This document shows, piece by piece, positions 24,319 through 33,224 of a stretch of 64,000 nucleotides of DNA. The DNA is taken from contig CAWFHN010000023.1 in the NCBI GenBank assembly GCA_963815665.1, forward strand, positions 1-64,000, written 5' to 3'. Source of the DNA: DASUPK01 sp963815665 (GTDB lineage Bacteria > Actinomycetota > Thermoleophilia > Solirubrobacterales > 70-9). Numbering within the stretch: position 1 is the first letter of the stretch; each line of letters opens with the position of its first letter. Both the position numbers and the translations under genes were made by a program. The notes beneath the pieces are model-generated. The model saw only the letters and a program-made list of their open reading frames with translations, ran no database searches and was not told the DNA's origin.

Positions 24319-25902
24319 GTGTCCAGGGCGAGGAGAGCCGGGGCCGTCACCGTTGCGGTTGCGCTCGCGGTCGGACTGCTCGTTTCCACCGCGCTCGGCG
24401 CACCCACCGCACCCCTCGGGCACTCGGGACGCTGGATCACCGATGCCCGGGGCCGTGTCGTGATCCTGCACGGCGTCAACATGGTCAACAAGAAGCCGCC
24501 GTACTCTCCCGCGGCCACCGGGTTCGGGGACGACGACGCGTCGTTCCTCCAGCACAACGGCTTCGACGCCGTCCGGCTCGGCCTGATCTACAAGGGAGTC
24601 GAGCCCAATCCGGGCGCATACGACGATGGCTACCTCGACCAGATCGCTCAGACCGAGGCGAACCTCGCTCGCCACGGGGTCTTCAGCCAGTTCGACTTCC
24701 ACCAGGACCTCTACAACGAGCGCTTCCAGGGCGAGGGCTGGCCGGACTGGGCCGTCCAGGACGACGGCCTGCCCAATCCCAAGCTCGGCTTTCCCACCAA
24801 CTACTTCGGTAACCCGGCGCTGATCCGGGCCTTCGATCACTTCTGGGCGAACGATCCCGGGCCTGGCGGAATCGGCCTCCAGGACCGCTACGCCGCGGCC
24901 TGGGGCCATGTCGCGGCGCGCTTCGCCTCAGCCCGGCACACCCTCGGCTTCGACCTGATGAACGAGCCCTGGCCCGGGACGCCGTTCGCGACCTGCCTGG
25001 TGCTGACGGGTTGCCCGGCGTTCGACACCGGATCCCTGGAGCCGTTCTACCGGCGGGTATTCGCCCAGATCAGGAGCGTCGAGCCACGGAAGCTCGTCTG
25101 GTACGAGCCGAACGTGCTCTTCAACTTCGGCGCCGCAACCAACCTCCCGAGCCTCGGCGACTCCTCTGCCGGATTCACCTTCCACCTCTACTGCACTCTC
25201 GGCCTGACGATCCCCGCGTACAAGGGCCAGGGCTGCGACCTGCTGAACGAGCACGTCCTCGCAAACGCCGACAAGCAGGCCCAGGCGACCGGGGACGCCC
25301 TGATGCTGAGCGAGTTCGGCGCGACCGATGACCTGAGCACGATCAGCCAGGACGTGAGGCAGGCCGACCAGCACATGGTCTCGTGGGAGTACTGGCACTA
25401 CTGCGAGTGCCTGGACCCGACGACCACCGGCTCGGGGACCCAGGCGATCGTGATCGACCCGAAGCAGCCGCCGACGGGCTCCAACGTCAAGCAGGCGAAG
25501 CTGGACGTGCTCTCCGAGCCCTATCCGCAGCTGGTCGCCGGCACGCCGAGCAGCTACGGATTCGACCCGGCCACCGGCAGATTCCAGCTCTCCTATTCGA
25601 CGAAGGGGCCGACCGGCAGGAACTTCGCGCGGCGGCACAGAAAGCGCGCCAAGCCCAAGCGCTCCCGGGGAGCGAGGAAGTCCCGCCAGACCCAGATCTT
25701 CCTGGGCCACGAGCACTACCCGAACGGCTATCGGGTCTCGGTCCGGGGCGGCGGCGTCGCCTCAAGGCCGGGAGCGAGCCTGCTCAAGGTCATCGCCTGC
25801 CCGCGGCGGCGCGGCGTCACCGTCACGGTGAGCCCGCCGTCCGCCGGATCGCGAAGCCATGCCGACTGCAGGGTGAGGGGACACCGCAAGCGGCGGCGCT
25901 AG
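24319..25902 (+). CDS. Secreted GH5 glycosidase, endoglycoceramidase-like
   Basis: This is an exported glycoside hydrolase of 527 residues starting at GTG 24319. The signal peptide runs to about residue 29 (VGLLVSTALGAP). The catalytic TIM barrel begins with ITDARGRVVILHGVNMVNK. It carries FSQFDFHQDLYNERF, the acid/base Glu in GFDLMNEPWPG (about 215) and the nucleophile Glu in MLSEFGATDD (about 333). Endoglycoceramidases and related steryl-glycosidases share this pattern. A C-terminal beta-sandwich follows (LVAGTPSSYGFDPATGRFQL). It is interrupted by a Lys/Arg-rich insert (RRHRKRAKPKRSRGARKSR) and the protein ends in RGHRKRRR. The true substrate (glycolipid or glycan) is inferred. Confidence 0.85.
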   Translation: MSRARRAGAVTVAVALAVGLLVSTALGAPTAPLGHSGRWITDARGRVVILHGVNMVNKKPPYSPAATGFGDDDASFLQHNGFDAVRLGLIYKGVEPNPGAYDDGYLDQIAQTEANLARHGVFSQFDFHQDLYNERFQGEGWPDWAVQDDGLPNPKLGFPTNYFGNPALIRAFDHFWANDPGPGGIGLQDRYAAAWGHVAARFASARHTLGFDLMNEPWPGTPFATCLVLTGCPAFDTGSLEPFYRRVFAQIRSVEPRKLVWYEPNVLFNFGAATNLPSLGDSSAGFTFHLYCTLGLTIPAYKGQGCDLLNEHVLANADKQAQATGDALMLSEFGATDDLSTISQDVRQADQHMVSWEYWHYCECLDPTTTGSGTQAIVIDPKQPPTGSNVKQAKLDVLSEPYPQLVAGTPSSYGFDPATGRFQLSYSTKGPTGRNFARRHRKRAKPKRSRGARKSRQTQIFLGHEHYPNGYRVSVRGGGVASRPGASLLKVIACPRRRGVTVTVSPPSAGSRSHADCRVRGHRKRRR

Positions 25903-26081
25903 GCCTCGGGCTCCTCCCCCTCCTCGACCGGAACGACCTCGGCGGCGCAGGTCGTGCAGAGCACGAGCCCATTGGGCGGGCCTTCGGTGAGCGCGGCGCT
26001 CTTCTCCGCATCGGTCAGCTTGGCGCCGCAGTTCTGGCAACGGTCCGGCAGCTGCTCGATGGTGCGCTCCTCGAGCTCCAC
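25899..26081 (-). CDS. Small zinc-ribbon protein
   Basis: This 60-residue acidic protein has two CxxC knuckles, CQNCGAKLTDAEKS and LVLCTTCAAEVV, spaced as in zinc ribbons. It has no other domain. The start is GTG 26079-26081. It lies ten bases downstream of the UDG-like gene and ends four bases into the 3' end of the convergent GH5 gene, which suggests it is the last gene of the long minus-strand run. Its function is unknown. Confidence 0.72.
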   Translation of the reverse strand: MELEERTIEQLPDRCQNCGAKLTDAEKSAALTEGPPNGLVLCTTCAAEVVPVEEGEEPEA

Positions 26082-26091
26082 CCCTTGAAGG

Positions 26092-26748
26092 CTAGTACGG
26101 CGGCAGCCGGTCGTACCAGTCGCCGAGCACCCTGAAGGCCGACCAGAAGCGCTGCTTTGCGTCCTCCGTGTCGAGGGAGTCGTCGATGTCCGGCACGTAG
26201 AGCGCGTCGGTGGTCGGGGTGAGGCGCTGGACCTCGCCCTCGATCGGCTCGATGCGGTCGGAGAGCGGCAGCTCGAGGTCGTTCAGCACATCGAGCGCGT
26301 CGTCGCCCATGATCACCACGATCCGGGGCTGGACGATCGCGATCTCCTCCGCGACCCTCGCGACGCAGGCATCCGCTGCCTGCGTGGGGTCGGTGAGCGG
26401 GCACTTCACGCAGAGCGTCCCGAAGACGACGATCGGGTCGATGGAGAGCCGCTTGAAGCTCTTCATCAGCGCATTGCCGGCCCGGCCGTAGAACGCGACC
26501 CCCTCCTCGATCTCCGAGGGCGTCGCGGAGCGCTTCAGCATCAGGATGTCGGCCTGGGGATGCCCGGAGCCCTGGACCGGCATCACGTTTCCCCGGGGGC
26601 AGTCCTGGCAGGCGGAGAGCTCCCTGCCCAGATCGTTCAGCTCCCGGATCGCGCGCTCGAGGTACTTCTCGCGGATCTCGTCGTCGGTTATGGATGACAC
26701 GGCGCCTTGCCTCTTCTTCGGCCCGGCCCCGGCCCCTTGCGAGTGCAT
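26092..26748 (-). CDS. Uracil-DNA-glycosylase-superfamily protein with altered motifs
   Basis: This 218-residue protein resembles iron-sulfur family 4/5 uracil-DNA glycosylases. A CxxC pair, ACQDCPRG, lies at residues 47-50. The conserved FYGRAGNAL (where FVGRAG is usual) lies near 85. A CVKCPLTDPTQAADAC cluster lies near 115, and IVQPRIVVIMGDDA follows the family layout. The usual GEAPG catalytic loop is replaced by LKRSATPSE, and no C-terminal HPS-type motif is seen (VPDIDDSL instead). Glycosylase activity is therefore doubtful. ATG 26748 shares one base with the stop of the glycosyltransferase-PHP gene (TGATG). Confidence 0.72.
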   Translation of the reverse strand: MHSQGAGAGPKKRQGAVSSITDDEIREKYLERAIRELNDLGRELSACQDCPRGNVMPVQGSGHPQADILMLKRSATPSEIEEGVAFYGRAGNALMKSFKRLSIDPIVVFGTLCVKCPLTDPTQAADACVARVAEEIAIVQPRIVVIMGDDALDVLNDLELPLSDRIEPIEGEVQRLTPTTDALYVPDIDDSLDTEDAKQRFWSAFRVLGDWYDRLPPY

Positions 26749-28676
26749 CAACTCTTGCCGGCGCCGCGACGCCGAGGCTTGCGACGACCGTCACGTTCAG
26801 CCAGGGATCTGCCTCCCCGCCCGCCCGACGTCTGCAAGAACTTGAGCGCCTGGACGTAGACGAGGTTCTTGTGCTTGCGGACGATGTCGGCCTCCCGCAT
26901 GGACTCCAGGAACTCCTGAGGACCGTCGAAGTCCCGCAGGCTGATCTTCACGCTCCCCAGCCCCTGGGCGACATGGCTGTCGGAGCCGGCCCCCGGGACG
27001 ATCGAGTACTTGCGCGCGAAGCGAACCGCCTCCTCGTTGAACGCGGAGAATGCAACCCGTGGGTTGAACACCTCGAGGATGTCGATCTCGTCCACGATCT
27101 CGAGCAGGTGCTCGTAGTCGGGCACCGAGTGGAGCCGGTCGAACGGATGCGGCACGTAGACGAGCCCGCCCTGGCGCCGGATCTCCGCGACCGTCTCGGC
27201 CATCGACAGCCCCCGCTCGATCCGCTCCCGCAGGAACAGGCCGATCACCTCGCCCTCATGGGCCGTCTTCACCTCCTCGGCGAGGATCACCTTGATCCCG
27301 CCGATCCTCTCCGCGATCTCCTGCGCCTCAACAGCCCCGGAGATCTCGTTGTGGTCCGTGATCGCGATCGCCCCGAGCCCGCGCTCCTTGGCGGTCTCGA
27401 GCAGCAGCTCCGCCGGCGTGGCGCAGTCCGGTGAATGGTCGGTGTGCATGTGCAGGTCGACGTGGATGCGGTCGCGCTCCCGCAGTCGCCGGCGGATCTC
27501 CGGGTTGCCGGCCGGGTCGTGCCGCCGTCCCGCCAGCCGGAGGTAGACGGCCTCGACCTCGTCCGTCACCTCGGCCCAGGGCCGAGCCTCGCCGGAATCG
27601 CGGGCGGCCGCACGGAACCGATCGCGCAGTCCCGCGTCGCGGCAGAGCCGCTCGAGCTGTGCGGTCAGCGTCAGGACGTCACCGAGCGGGAAGAGCAGGC
27701 CGCGCTCGCCCTCGCCGACCAGCTCACGGTAGAGCTCCAGGTCCGAGACGACCGGGACGGCGCCCGCGGCAAACGCCTTTCGAACCAGGCCCGGAGCGGC
27801 GCGCACCCCGCCCGACGCGAGGCAGGCGATGTCCGCGCCGGCCAGGAACTCGGCGGGTTCGCCGTCCCGCGGGCGCACCACGCGAAGCCGCTCCCTCAGG
27901 CGCTTGCTGACGCGCGCCAGTGGGTCGGTGGGCCCGTCGAACCAGATCACACCCTCCCACTCAAGGTCGTCCGGGAGCTTGCGCAGCGCGCGAAGCAGCA
28001 GCCGGAGGGCCCCGCGCTCCTCCTCCGCGCAGTGCACGATTCGCACTCTCCCGGGCGGAGGCGGCGCGAGGGCGGGCTCTGCGACGTCCGCTCCCGGCCT
28101 GATCAGCTGGTACTGACCCGGGAAGAAGCGCTGCAGGAGCAGCCCGGTCGCCTCGTTGCTGGCCGTTCGCGCGTCGATCCGCCCGAAGAAGACCTCGACC
28201 AGCATCCGCGCCACCTGGGTGGAGAGCACGCGCTCCACGGGCTCGTGGAAGGTGGCGACGTTGAGCGACTGTGAGTGGCGGAGGGCGGCCGATCCGGTGC
28301 TGGGAGCGAAGGGCTCGTGTACGTGCACCAGGTCGAGCGGCACGGCGCCCAGAAGCCGCTCCATGGCCCCGCTGATGTCGAGAGGAAGCGGCGCCGGCCG
28401 CCGCCGCGGCCCGCTCGGCAGCGGAATGCTCTGCCCCATCGCAAGCACCCGAGGGTTCTCACCCTTCAACAGGGCCCCGGGATCCTTCCCTGCCGCGCGA
28501 ATCAGCCGCCGGCTTTCGCGAATCGCCGTCCGAGACTCGGACGGAGCAACGATCAGAACCCGATGCCCGCGCCTCGCCAGCTCCTCAGAAGTACGCCGAA
28601 CGAACTCATTGATCTCATGCCGCCGCTCCCAAGGATGAGGACTGACCTGCGCAATAGAGAGAGACTCGCCGCCCAC
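26748..28676 (-). CDS. Fusion of a GT4-type glycosyltransferase and a PHP phosphoesterase
   Basis: This 642-residue, two-domain cytoplasmic protein has residues 1-390 forming a GT-B glycosyltransferase: an opening LSIAQVSPHPWERRHEINEF, LVHVHEPFAPS, and a donor-site end with GLVRKAFAAGAVPVVSDLEL and GERGLLFPLGDV. From about residue 405 a PHP metal-dependent phosphoesterase begins. Its metal ligands are visible in VDLHMHTDHSPD, AITDHNEISG, YVPHPFD and GAGSDSHVAQ. A basic tail ends it. The start is GTG 28676. The gene lies in the inositol-lipid run just after Ino1, so a PimA-like or MshA-like transfer, with the PHP domain removing a phosphate, is plausible but unproven. Confidence 0.85.
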   Translation of the reverse strand: MGGESLSIAQVSPHPWERRHEINEFVRRTSEELARRGHRVLIVAPSESRTAIRESRRLIRAAGKDPGALLKGENPRVLAMGQSIPLPSGPRRRPAPLPLDISGAMERLLGAVPLDLVHVHEPFAPSTGSAALRHSQSLNVATFHEPVERVLSTQVARMLVEVFFGRIDARTASNEATGLLLQRFFPGQYQLIRPGADVAEPALAPPPPGRVRIVHCAEEERGALRLLLRALRKLPDDLEWEGVIWFDGPTDPLARVSKRLRERLRVVRPRDGEPAEFLAGADIACLASGGVRAAPGLVRKAFAAGAVPVVSDLELYRELVGEGERGLLFPLGDVLTLTAQLERLCRDAGLRDRFRAAARDSGEARPWAEVTDEVEAVYLRLAGRRHDPAGNPEIRRRLRERDRIHVDLHMHTDHSPDCATPAELLLETAKERGLGAIAITDHNEISGAVEAQEIAERIGGIKVILAEEVKTAHEGEVIGLFLRERIERGLSMAETVAEIRRQGGLVYVPHPFDRLHSVPDYEHLLEIVDEIDILEVFNPRVAFSAFNEEAVRFARKYSIVPGAGSDSHVAQGLGSVKISLRDFDGPQEFLESMREADIVRKHKNLVYVQALKFLQTSGGRGGRSLAERDGRRKPRRRGAGKS

Positions 28677-28782
28677 ATGCGCGAGCTTAGGGAAGCCGAG
28701 ACTCAGGGCCGGGTGCGGTGGCCGCCGTGCGAGGCTGCGCAGCAGCGAGCAGTAGGCGGCTGCCGCGCCTGGCCCGGCGTCC

Positions 28783-29985
28783 CTACGACTTGGCCTTAGC
28801 CCTCGCCTTGGACTTCTTGGCCTTCTTGCCCTTGGCCTTCCCGGAGGGCAGTCCTCGCTGCCGGGCGTACTTGGCGATGAACTCCTCGGTCTGCTCCCGC
28901 GCCACCGAATCCGGCCGCTGGTTATGCGGCGACTTCATCAGGTAGCTCGAGGGACCATCGAGCTGGCCCTTGAGCCCGTTGTTCAGCGCCAGCTTGACGA
29001 TCCGTACGGCGTCGATGACGATGCCGGCGGAGTTCGGAGAGTCCCAGACCTCGAGCTTCAGCTCGAGGTTGAGGGGCACGTCTCCAAACGCCTTGCCCTC
29101 GACCCTGATGTGCGCCCACTTGCGGTCGGTCAGCCACGGTACGTAGTCCGAGGGACCGACGTGAACGTTCTCGGGGGCCAGCTCGTGATCCATGATCGAG
29201 GTGACCGCATTGGTCTTCGAGATCTTCTTCGACTCGAGCCGCTCGCGCTCGAGCATGTTGTAGAAGTCCATGTTGCCGCCGACGTTGAGCTGGCTGGTGC
29301 GCTCCATGCTCACGCCGCGGTCGGCGAACAGCCGCGCCAGCTGGCGATGGACGATCGTGGCGCCGACCTGGGACTTGATGTCGTCCCCGATGATCGGCAG
29401 GCCCGCCTCCTCGAAGCGCTTGTCCCAGTAGTCCTCGCGGGCGATGAACACGGGCAGGCAGTTGACGAAGCCGACGCCCGCGGCCAGGGCCTGCTCGACG
29501 TACCACTTGGTCGCCTGCTCGGAGCCGACCGGCAGGTAGCAGACGAGGACATCCGTCTGGGTGTCCTGCAGGATCCCGACGACGTCGGCGGTCTGGCCGG
29601 GGGCCTTGGTGATCTTCTCTTTCAGGTACTTGCCGAGCCCGTCATGGGTCATGCCGCGGTGGACCTTGACCCCGAGCTTGGGCACGTCGGAGAACTTGTA
29701 CGTGTTGTTCTGACCGGAGAAGATCGCCTTGGAGAGGTCCTTGCCGACCTTGTCGACATCGATGTCGAAGGCGGCTGTGAACTCGATGTCACGGACGTGA
29801 TAGCCGCCGAGGTCCACGTGCATCAGGCCCGGAACCCGCTCGGTGGGATCGGCGTCCTTGTAGTACTGGACGCCCTGCACGAAAGAGCTCGCGCAGTTGC
29901 CGACACCGACTATCGCGACGCGAACCTTCTCGTCGCGAGCGCCGTTCTGCCGGGCGCCGTTCGCTCTTCCGTCAACTGTGCTCAT
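28783..29985 (-). CDS. ino1: Inositol-3-phosphate synthase
   Basis: This enzyme converts glucose 6-phosphate to inositol 3-phosphate with NAD, the entry to inositol lipids and mycothiol-like thiols. The 400-residue actinobacterial-type enzyme opens with VRVAIVGVGNCASSFVQGV (NAD site, about residues 21-39). It carries TDVLVCYLPVGSEQATKWY, GVGFVNCLPVFIA, IIGDDIKSQVGATIVHR, and TSQLNVGGNMDFYNML with the catalytic Lys context SKKISKTNAV. The last 25 residues are Lys/Ala-rich and probably disordered. It sits between the CDP-alcohol phosphotransferase gene (64 bases upstream) and the glycosyltransferase-PHP fusion. Confidence 0.96.
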   Translation of the reverse strand: MSTVDGRANGARQNGARDEKVRVAIVGVGNCASSFVQGVQYYKDADPTERVPGLMHVDLGGYHVRDIEFTAAFDIDVDKVGKDLSKAIFSGQNNTYKFSDVPKLGVKVHRGMTHDGLGKYLKEKITKAPGQTADVVGILQDTQTDVLVCYLPVGSEQATKWYVEQALAAGVGFVNCLPVFIAREDYWDKRFEEAGLPIIGDDIKSQVGATIVHRQLARLFADRGVSMERTSQLNVGGNMDFYNMLERERLESKKISKTNAVTSIMDHELAPENVHVGPSDYVPWLTDRKWAHIRVEGKAFGDVPLNLELKLEVWDSPNSAGIVIDAVRIVKLALNNGLKGQLDGPSSYLMKSPHNQRPDSVAREQTEEFIAKYARQRGLPSGKAKGKKAKKSKARAKAKS

Positions 29986-30049
29986 CTCTGGAAAATCCTC
30001 CTCGATAAGAAAGTCTCAGCTCTCAAACGACACTTGCGCCGATGCGCGG

Positions 30050-30751
30050 TTACACGTCGTCGGCTGGAACCGCGGGCTCGGCGGGCGCCTGCTGCACTTC
30101 CGCGCCACGCTCGTTGAGCGCATTCCTCACATGCCAGACGCGCTGTACCACGGTGATGGCCGTCAGCGCCGCCATAGCGTAGATGGCCGGAGCCAAAAGA
30201 TCTGCATCGAACAATCCGGCTCCCTTCGCGAAGACGAGCCCGATCGAGAGTATGACCACTCGAACGGGCCTCGTGGCCAACCCGACCTTGCACTCGACTC
30301 CGAGGGCCTCAGCCCGCGCGCGGGTGTAGGAGACCATCAGCGACCCGAGCACGACCACCACGCACATCGCCGCCGCGAACTCGTCGCCGGTGAGCGCGAA
30401 GCGGTACGCCACGGCCGTCAGCACGATGCCCTCCTCCACCCGGTCGAGGGTCGAATCCAGGAATGCCCCGAAGAGCGTCCCCTTGCCCGACACCCGCGCG
30501 TAGCGGCCGTCCAGGGTGTCCATGACCGAGCCGATGATGAAGGCGACGCCGCCGAGGAAGTAGAGCCCCTGCCAGATCAGGACGGCGGCGGCCAGGTTGC
30601 CGACCAGACCCACCATCGAGATCGCGTTCGGCGTGAGCCGCGACTCGATCAGGCGGTTGCGGACGGTGGCGGAGAACTCCGCCGCGGACGTCGGCCGCGA
30701 CGGCGACCCCTCCGCACTGTTTCTGACCCGATCTCCCTGCTCGACGCTCAT
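30050..30751 (-). CDS. CDP-alcohol phosphotransferase, probable phosphatidylinositol-phosphate synthase
   Basis: This membrane enzyme of 233 residues joins CDP-diacylglycerol to an alcohol. The family signature D-x2-D-G-x2-A-R-x8-9-G-x3-D-x3-D is present as MDTLDGRYARVSGKGTLFGA followed by FLDSTLD (about residues 77-103). Five to six hydrophobic helices surround it. PGP synthase or another CDP-alcohol enzyme is possible by motif alone. The adjacent Ino1 gene favours inositol 3-phosphate as acceptor, giving phosphatidylinositol phosphate as in mycobacteria. The PAP2-like gene ends 14 bases upstream, consistent with one operon. Confidence 0.85.
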   Translation of the reverse strand: MSVEQGDRVRNSAEGSPSRPTSAAEFSATVRNRLIESRLTPNAISMVGLVGNLAAAVLIWQGLYFLGGVAFIIGSVMDTLDGRYARVSGKGTLFGAFLDSTLDRVEEGIVLTAVAYRFALTGDEFAAAMCVVVVLGSLMVSYTRARAEALGVECKVGLATRPVRVVILSIGLVFAKGAGLFDADLLAPAIYAMAALTAITVVQRVWHVRNALNERGAEVQQAPAEPAVPADDV

Positions 30752-30765
30752 CAGGGATCAGCCCG

Positions 30766-31584
30766 CTAGGCGGGAGCGGCCTCCGGCTCGGGCTGTGGTT
30801 CGAGCTCGCCCGCAGGCGCCGTCCGCCTGAACGGCCCGAACGACCAATCGGGATTCACGCGGGCCAGCAGCATCGCAACGCCGGTCGACAGCGCGGCCGT
30901 CAGCAACCCGAAGAGCGCATCGAGCCAGAAGTGGTTGCCGCTGGCGATCACCACGAACGTCATGAGGAGTGGATAGGCGAAGAGGAGCCCGCGGAGCACC
31001 GGATGCCGCACCAGCATCGCCAGCGACCACGCCATGATCAGGGAGAGGCCGACGTGCATCGACGGCATCGCGGCGAATGGGTTGAAGAGGGCGTCCCCGG
31101 GATTCGAGAGGAGCGGGTTGTTGCCGGTGACGGAGCTCGAGGGGTCGAGCCCGAGCTCCGGCAGGAAGCGCGGCGGCGCGGTGGGGAAGAGGGCGTAGCC
31201 GATCACCGAGATCGCCATCGCAGCGAAGACCGCGTTGCGGACGAAGCCGAAGCTCCCCCGGTAGCGGAAATAGAGGATCGCCAGCATCAGGCAGCTGCCC
31301 TTGAAATGGAGGTTCGCGTAGCCCCAGCGCGCGACCTCGGCGGGCCACCCCGCGCTGACCGCCCAGTGCTGGATGCTGGGCTCGATCAGCAGCCCCAGGG
31401 AGCGCTCGGCGCCGACCAGGTCTCGGGCGTGGGAGAACGAGAGCCCCATGCCGCCGCCGACCGCGCCCCGAGCGTGACGCCAGGCCCAATACGCCGCGGC
31501 GAGCAGGAGGAGCTGGAGCAGGAGGTCGAGCGGCCCGCGGGGCAGCAGCCTTCCACGCAGGCCTCGCAGCCGGGCGACGGTCAA
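30766..31584 (-). CDS. PAP2-like membrane enzyme (inositolphosphotransferase-like), copy A
   Basis: This 272-residue membrane protein has about six helices. The PAP2-type catalytic regions are visible: GYALFPTAPPRFLPE, AAMPSMHVGLSLIMAWS and ASGNHFWLDALFG, with His in each of the last two boxes. The PSMH and NHFxxDA variants match the AUR1/inositol-phosphorylceramide-synthase-like branch (PAP2_3) rather than plain lipid phosphatases. TTG 31584 overlaps the previous stop as TTGA. Next to Ino1 and the phosphotransferase, it may move or remove an inositol-phosphate headgroup. A Pro/Glu-rich tail ends the protein. Confidence 0.82.
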   Translation of the reverse strand: MTVARLRGLRGRLLPRGPLDLLLQLLLLAAAYWAWRHARGAVGGGMGLSFSHARDLVGAERSLGLLIEPSIQHWAVSAGWPAEVARWGYANLHFKGSCLMLAILYFRYRGSFGFVRNAVFAAMAISVIGYALFPTAPPRFLPELGLDPSSSVTGNNPLLSNPGDALFNPFAAMPSMHVGLSLIMAWSLAMLVRHPVLRGLLFAYPLLMTFVVIASGNHFWLDALFGLLTAALSTGVAMLLARVNPDWSFGPFRRTAPAGELEPQPEPEAAPA

Positions 31585-33224
31585 CGAGATCCGCCCATGC
31601 GCGCGATGCGGGCGGCACGGCCCGCCTTGGACTGCGCCGATCCATACTGGATCACCGGCTCCTGATGACAGCGCGGGCCCGAGCTGACGGCTCGCAACGG
31701 CGCGAAGTCGATTCCCACCCGGAACCGGCCGGGAGTGGTGATGTCGAGCATCGTGTAGCCCCCGGGTGCCTGCTCGACGCATCCGGTGCCCTGCTGGATG
31801 GACCAGTAGGGAGTCCAGTGCACCCGGACGAGGACCGTGCCGGCAGCGCTCGCGTCCACGACGAACCCATGCGGCGTCAGCTTCACCATCTTCCCGCCGA
31901 TCGCCAGCGGCGAGGGATTGCGAACCGCGTAGACATTCCAGTTCTTGCTGTGGAAGACCCGCTCGAGGTAGCTGGGGGGGCCGCGCTTGATCAGCCGCTT
32001 CTCGCCCAGCGCCGCGTAGTCGAGGGGCGCCCTCGGGACCGCCACGTAGCCGACCCCGAGGTCATCGAGCCAGCTTCGGTATTGAGTCCCGGTAAGGGGG
32101 GTCGATTGATAGAAGAGCGGATTGAGCTTGCGGTCCAGCTGGCGCTCCCAGCCCCGGGCGATGTAGATCCCGTCGGGCACGTAGGCCGATTCCCAATGAT
32201 GGGCCTCGGGGAGCACCTCGACCCGCTGGGAGTCCCGGTGAGGCCTCCCGCGCAGGAAGTCGACGAGCGGCGCGTAGTACCCGGCCCTGACCGAGGGCTG
32301 GGCGCTCACCTCCTCGAGGTCCCGCACCACGGGTGACCACTGCCAGTAGATCAACACGGGGATCAGCAGCACGAGCGCGAAGCGCTGCCGGCGCCAGAGC
32401 CCGAATGCGAGCACGGGCCCGAGCAGCAGCGATCCCATACGGGTGGCGTTCCCACCCATCGGGCTCTGGATCAGGAATGCGGCCGCCAGCGCTGTGCCGT
32501 AGGCGGCGACCCCGTAGCGGAGCAGGCGCTCCTCCGGCGGCAGCGCGACGAACACCGCGGTCGCCACGAGGATCGCCGGCTCGAAGCTCGAGAAGTCGAA
32601 TGGCTCGGTCCCGCCCTCCGGGAAGGCGGCGGAGATCAGCAGCGCGACGCCAACGGCCACCACGGCGAGCTCGAGGCCCTTGCGGCGGCGCTCCGCGATC
32701 GCGAAGGCGACCACGCCGCAGCCGAGGAAGAGGGCGGCGACCGGGCTGGCGAGAGGCGTCAGCGCCGCGAACAGGATCGCCAGGAGGCGGTGCCCCTTCT
32801 GCATAGAGAGGACCGCACAGAGCGCGACCGCGACGCCAAGGGCGAAGGTGAGCCTCCCCGTGAACAGGCTGATCGAGGTGGCGGTCGCGAACCAGATGAC
32901 GCCCAGCCGCGCGCGGTCCCCGAAGCGCTGGTACGCGATCCCCGAGAAGAGCAGCGCCGCGACGATCGCCGCGATCACCCCGACCAGCCGCGGCCCGATC
33001 ACGGCGCTGAGCAGCGGCAGGAGGATCCCGTAGCCGGGCAGGTGGTGGCCGCCGAACCAGAAGTTGTCCCAGGTGACGATCCCGTCGTGCGTGAAGAGGC
33101 CCGAGCGGAACACCTGTGCCGCGTGGTCGGCGCTGTCGGGCTGGATGACCAGGTAGGCGGCACCGAGGGCAGCCGCAACCAGCCCCGGCTCGCCATAGCG
33201 ACGGAGCGCGTCTCGTGCGCTCAA
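31581..33224 (-). CDS. Multi-pass membrane protein, GT-C glycosyltransferase-like
   Basis: This protein of about 547 residues has ten or more hydrophobic segments over its first 330 residues and a soluble C-terminal beta domain. An early acidic loop (PDSADHAAQVFRSGLFTHDG) and a tryptophan-rich loop (TWDNFWFGGHHLPGYG) face one side, as in lipid-linked-sugar GT-C enzymes. The C-terminal part reads like their extracytoplasmic domain (YRSWLDDLGVGYVAVPRAPL, VHWTPYWSIQQGTGC). Donor and acceptor are unknown. TTG 33224 overlaps the upstream stop as TTGA; GTG 33248 is an alternative. It lies between the two PAP2-like genes with overlaps on both sides. Confidence 0.7.
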   Translation of the reverse strand: MSARDALRRYGEPGLVAAALGAAYLVIQPDSADHAAQVFRSGLFTHDGIVTWDNFWFGGHHLPGYGILLPLLSAVIGPRLVGVIAAIVAALLFSGIAYQRFGDRARLGVIWFATATSISLFTGRLTFALGVAVALCAVLSMQKGHRLLAILFAALTPLASPVAALFLGCGVVAFAIAERRRKGLELAVVAVGVALLISAAFPEGGTEPFDFSSFEPAILVATAVFVALPPEERLLRYGVAAYGTALAAAFLIQSPMGGNATRMGSLLLGPVLAFGLWRRQRFALVLLIPVLIYWQWSPVVRDLEEVSAQPSVRAGYYAPLVDFLRGRPHRDSQRVEVLPEAHHWESAYVPDGIYIARGWERQLDRKLNPLFYQSTPLTGTQYRSWLDDLGVGYVAVPRAPLDYAALGEKRLIKRGPPSYLERVFHSKNWNVYAVRNPSPLAIGGKMVKLTPHGFVVDASAAGTVLVRVHWTPYWSIQQGTGCVEQAPGGYTMLDITTPGRFRVGIDFAPLRAVSSGPRCHQEPVIQYGSAQSKAGRAARIARMGGSR

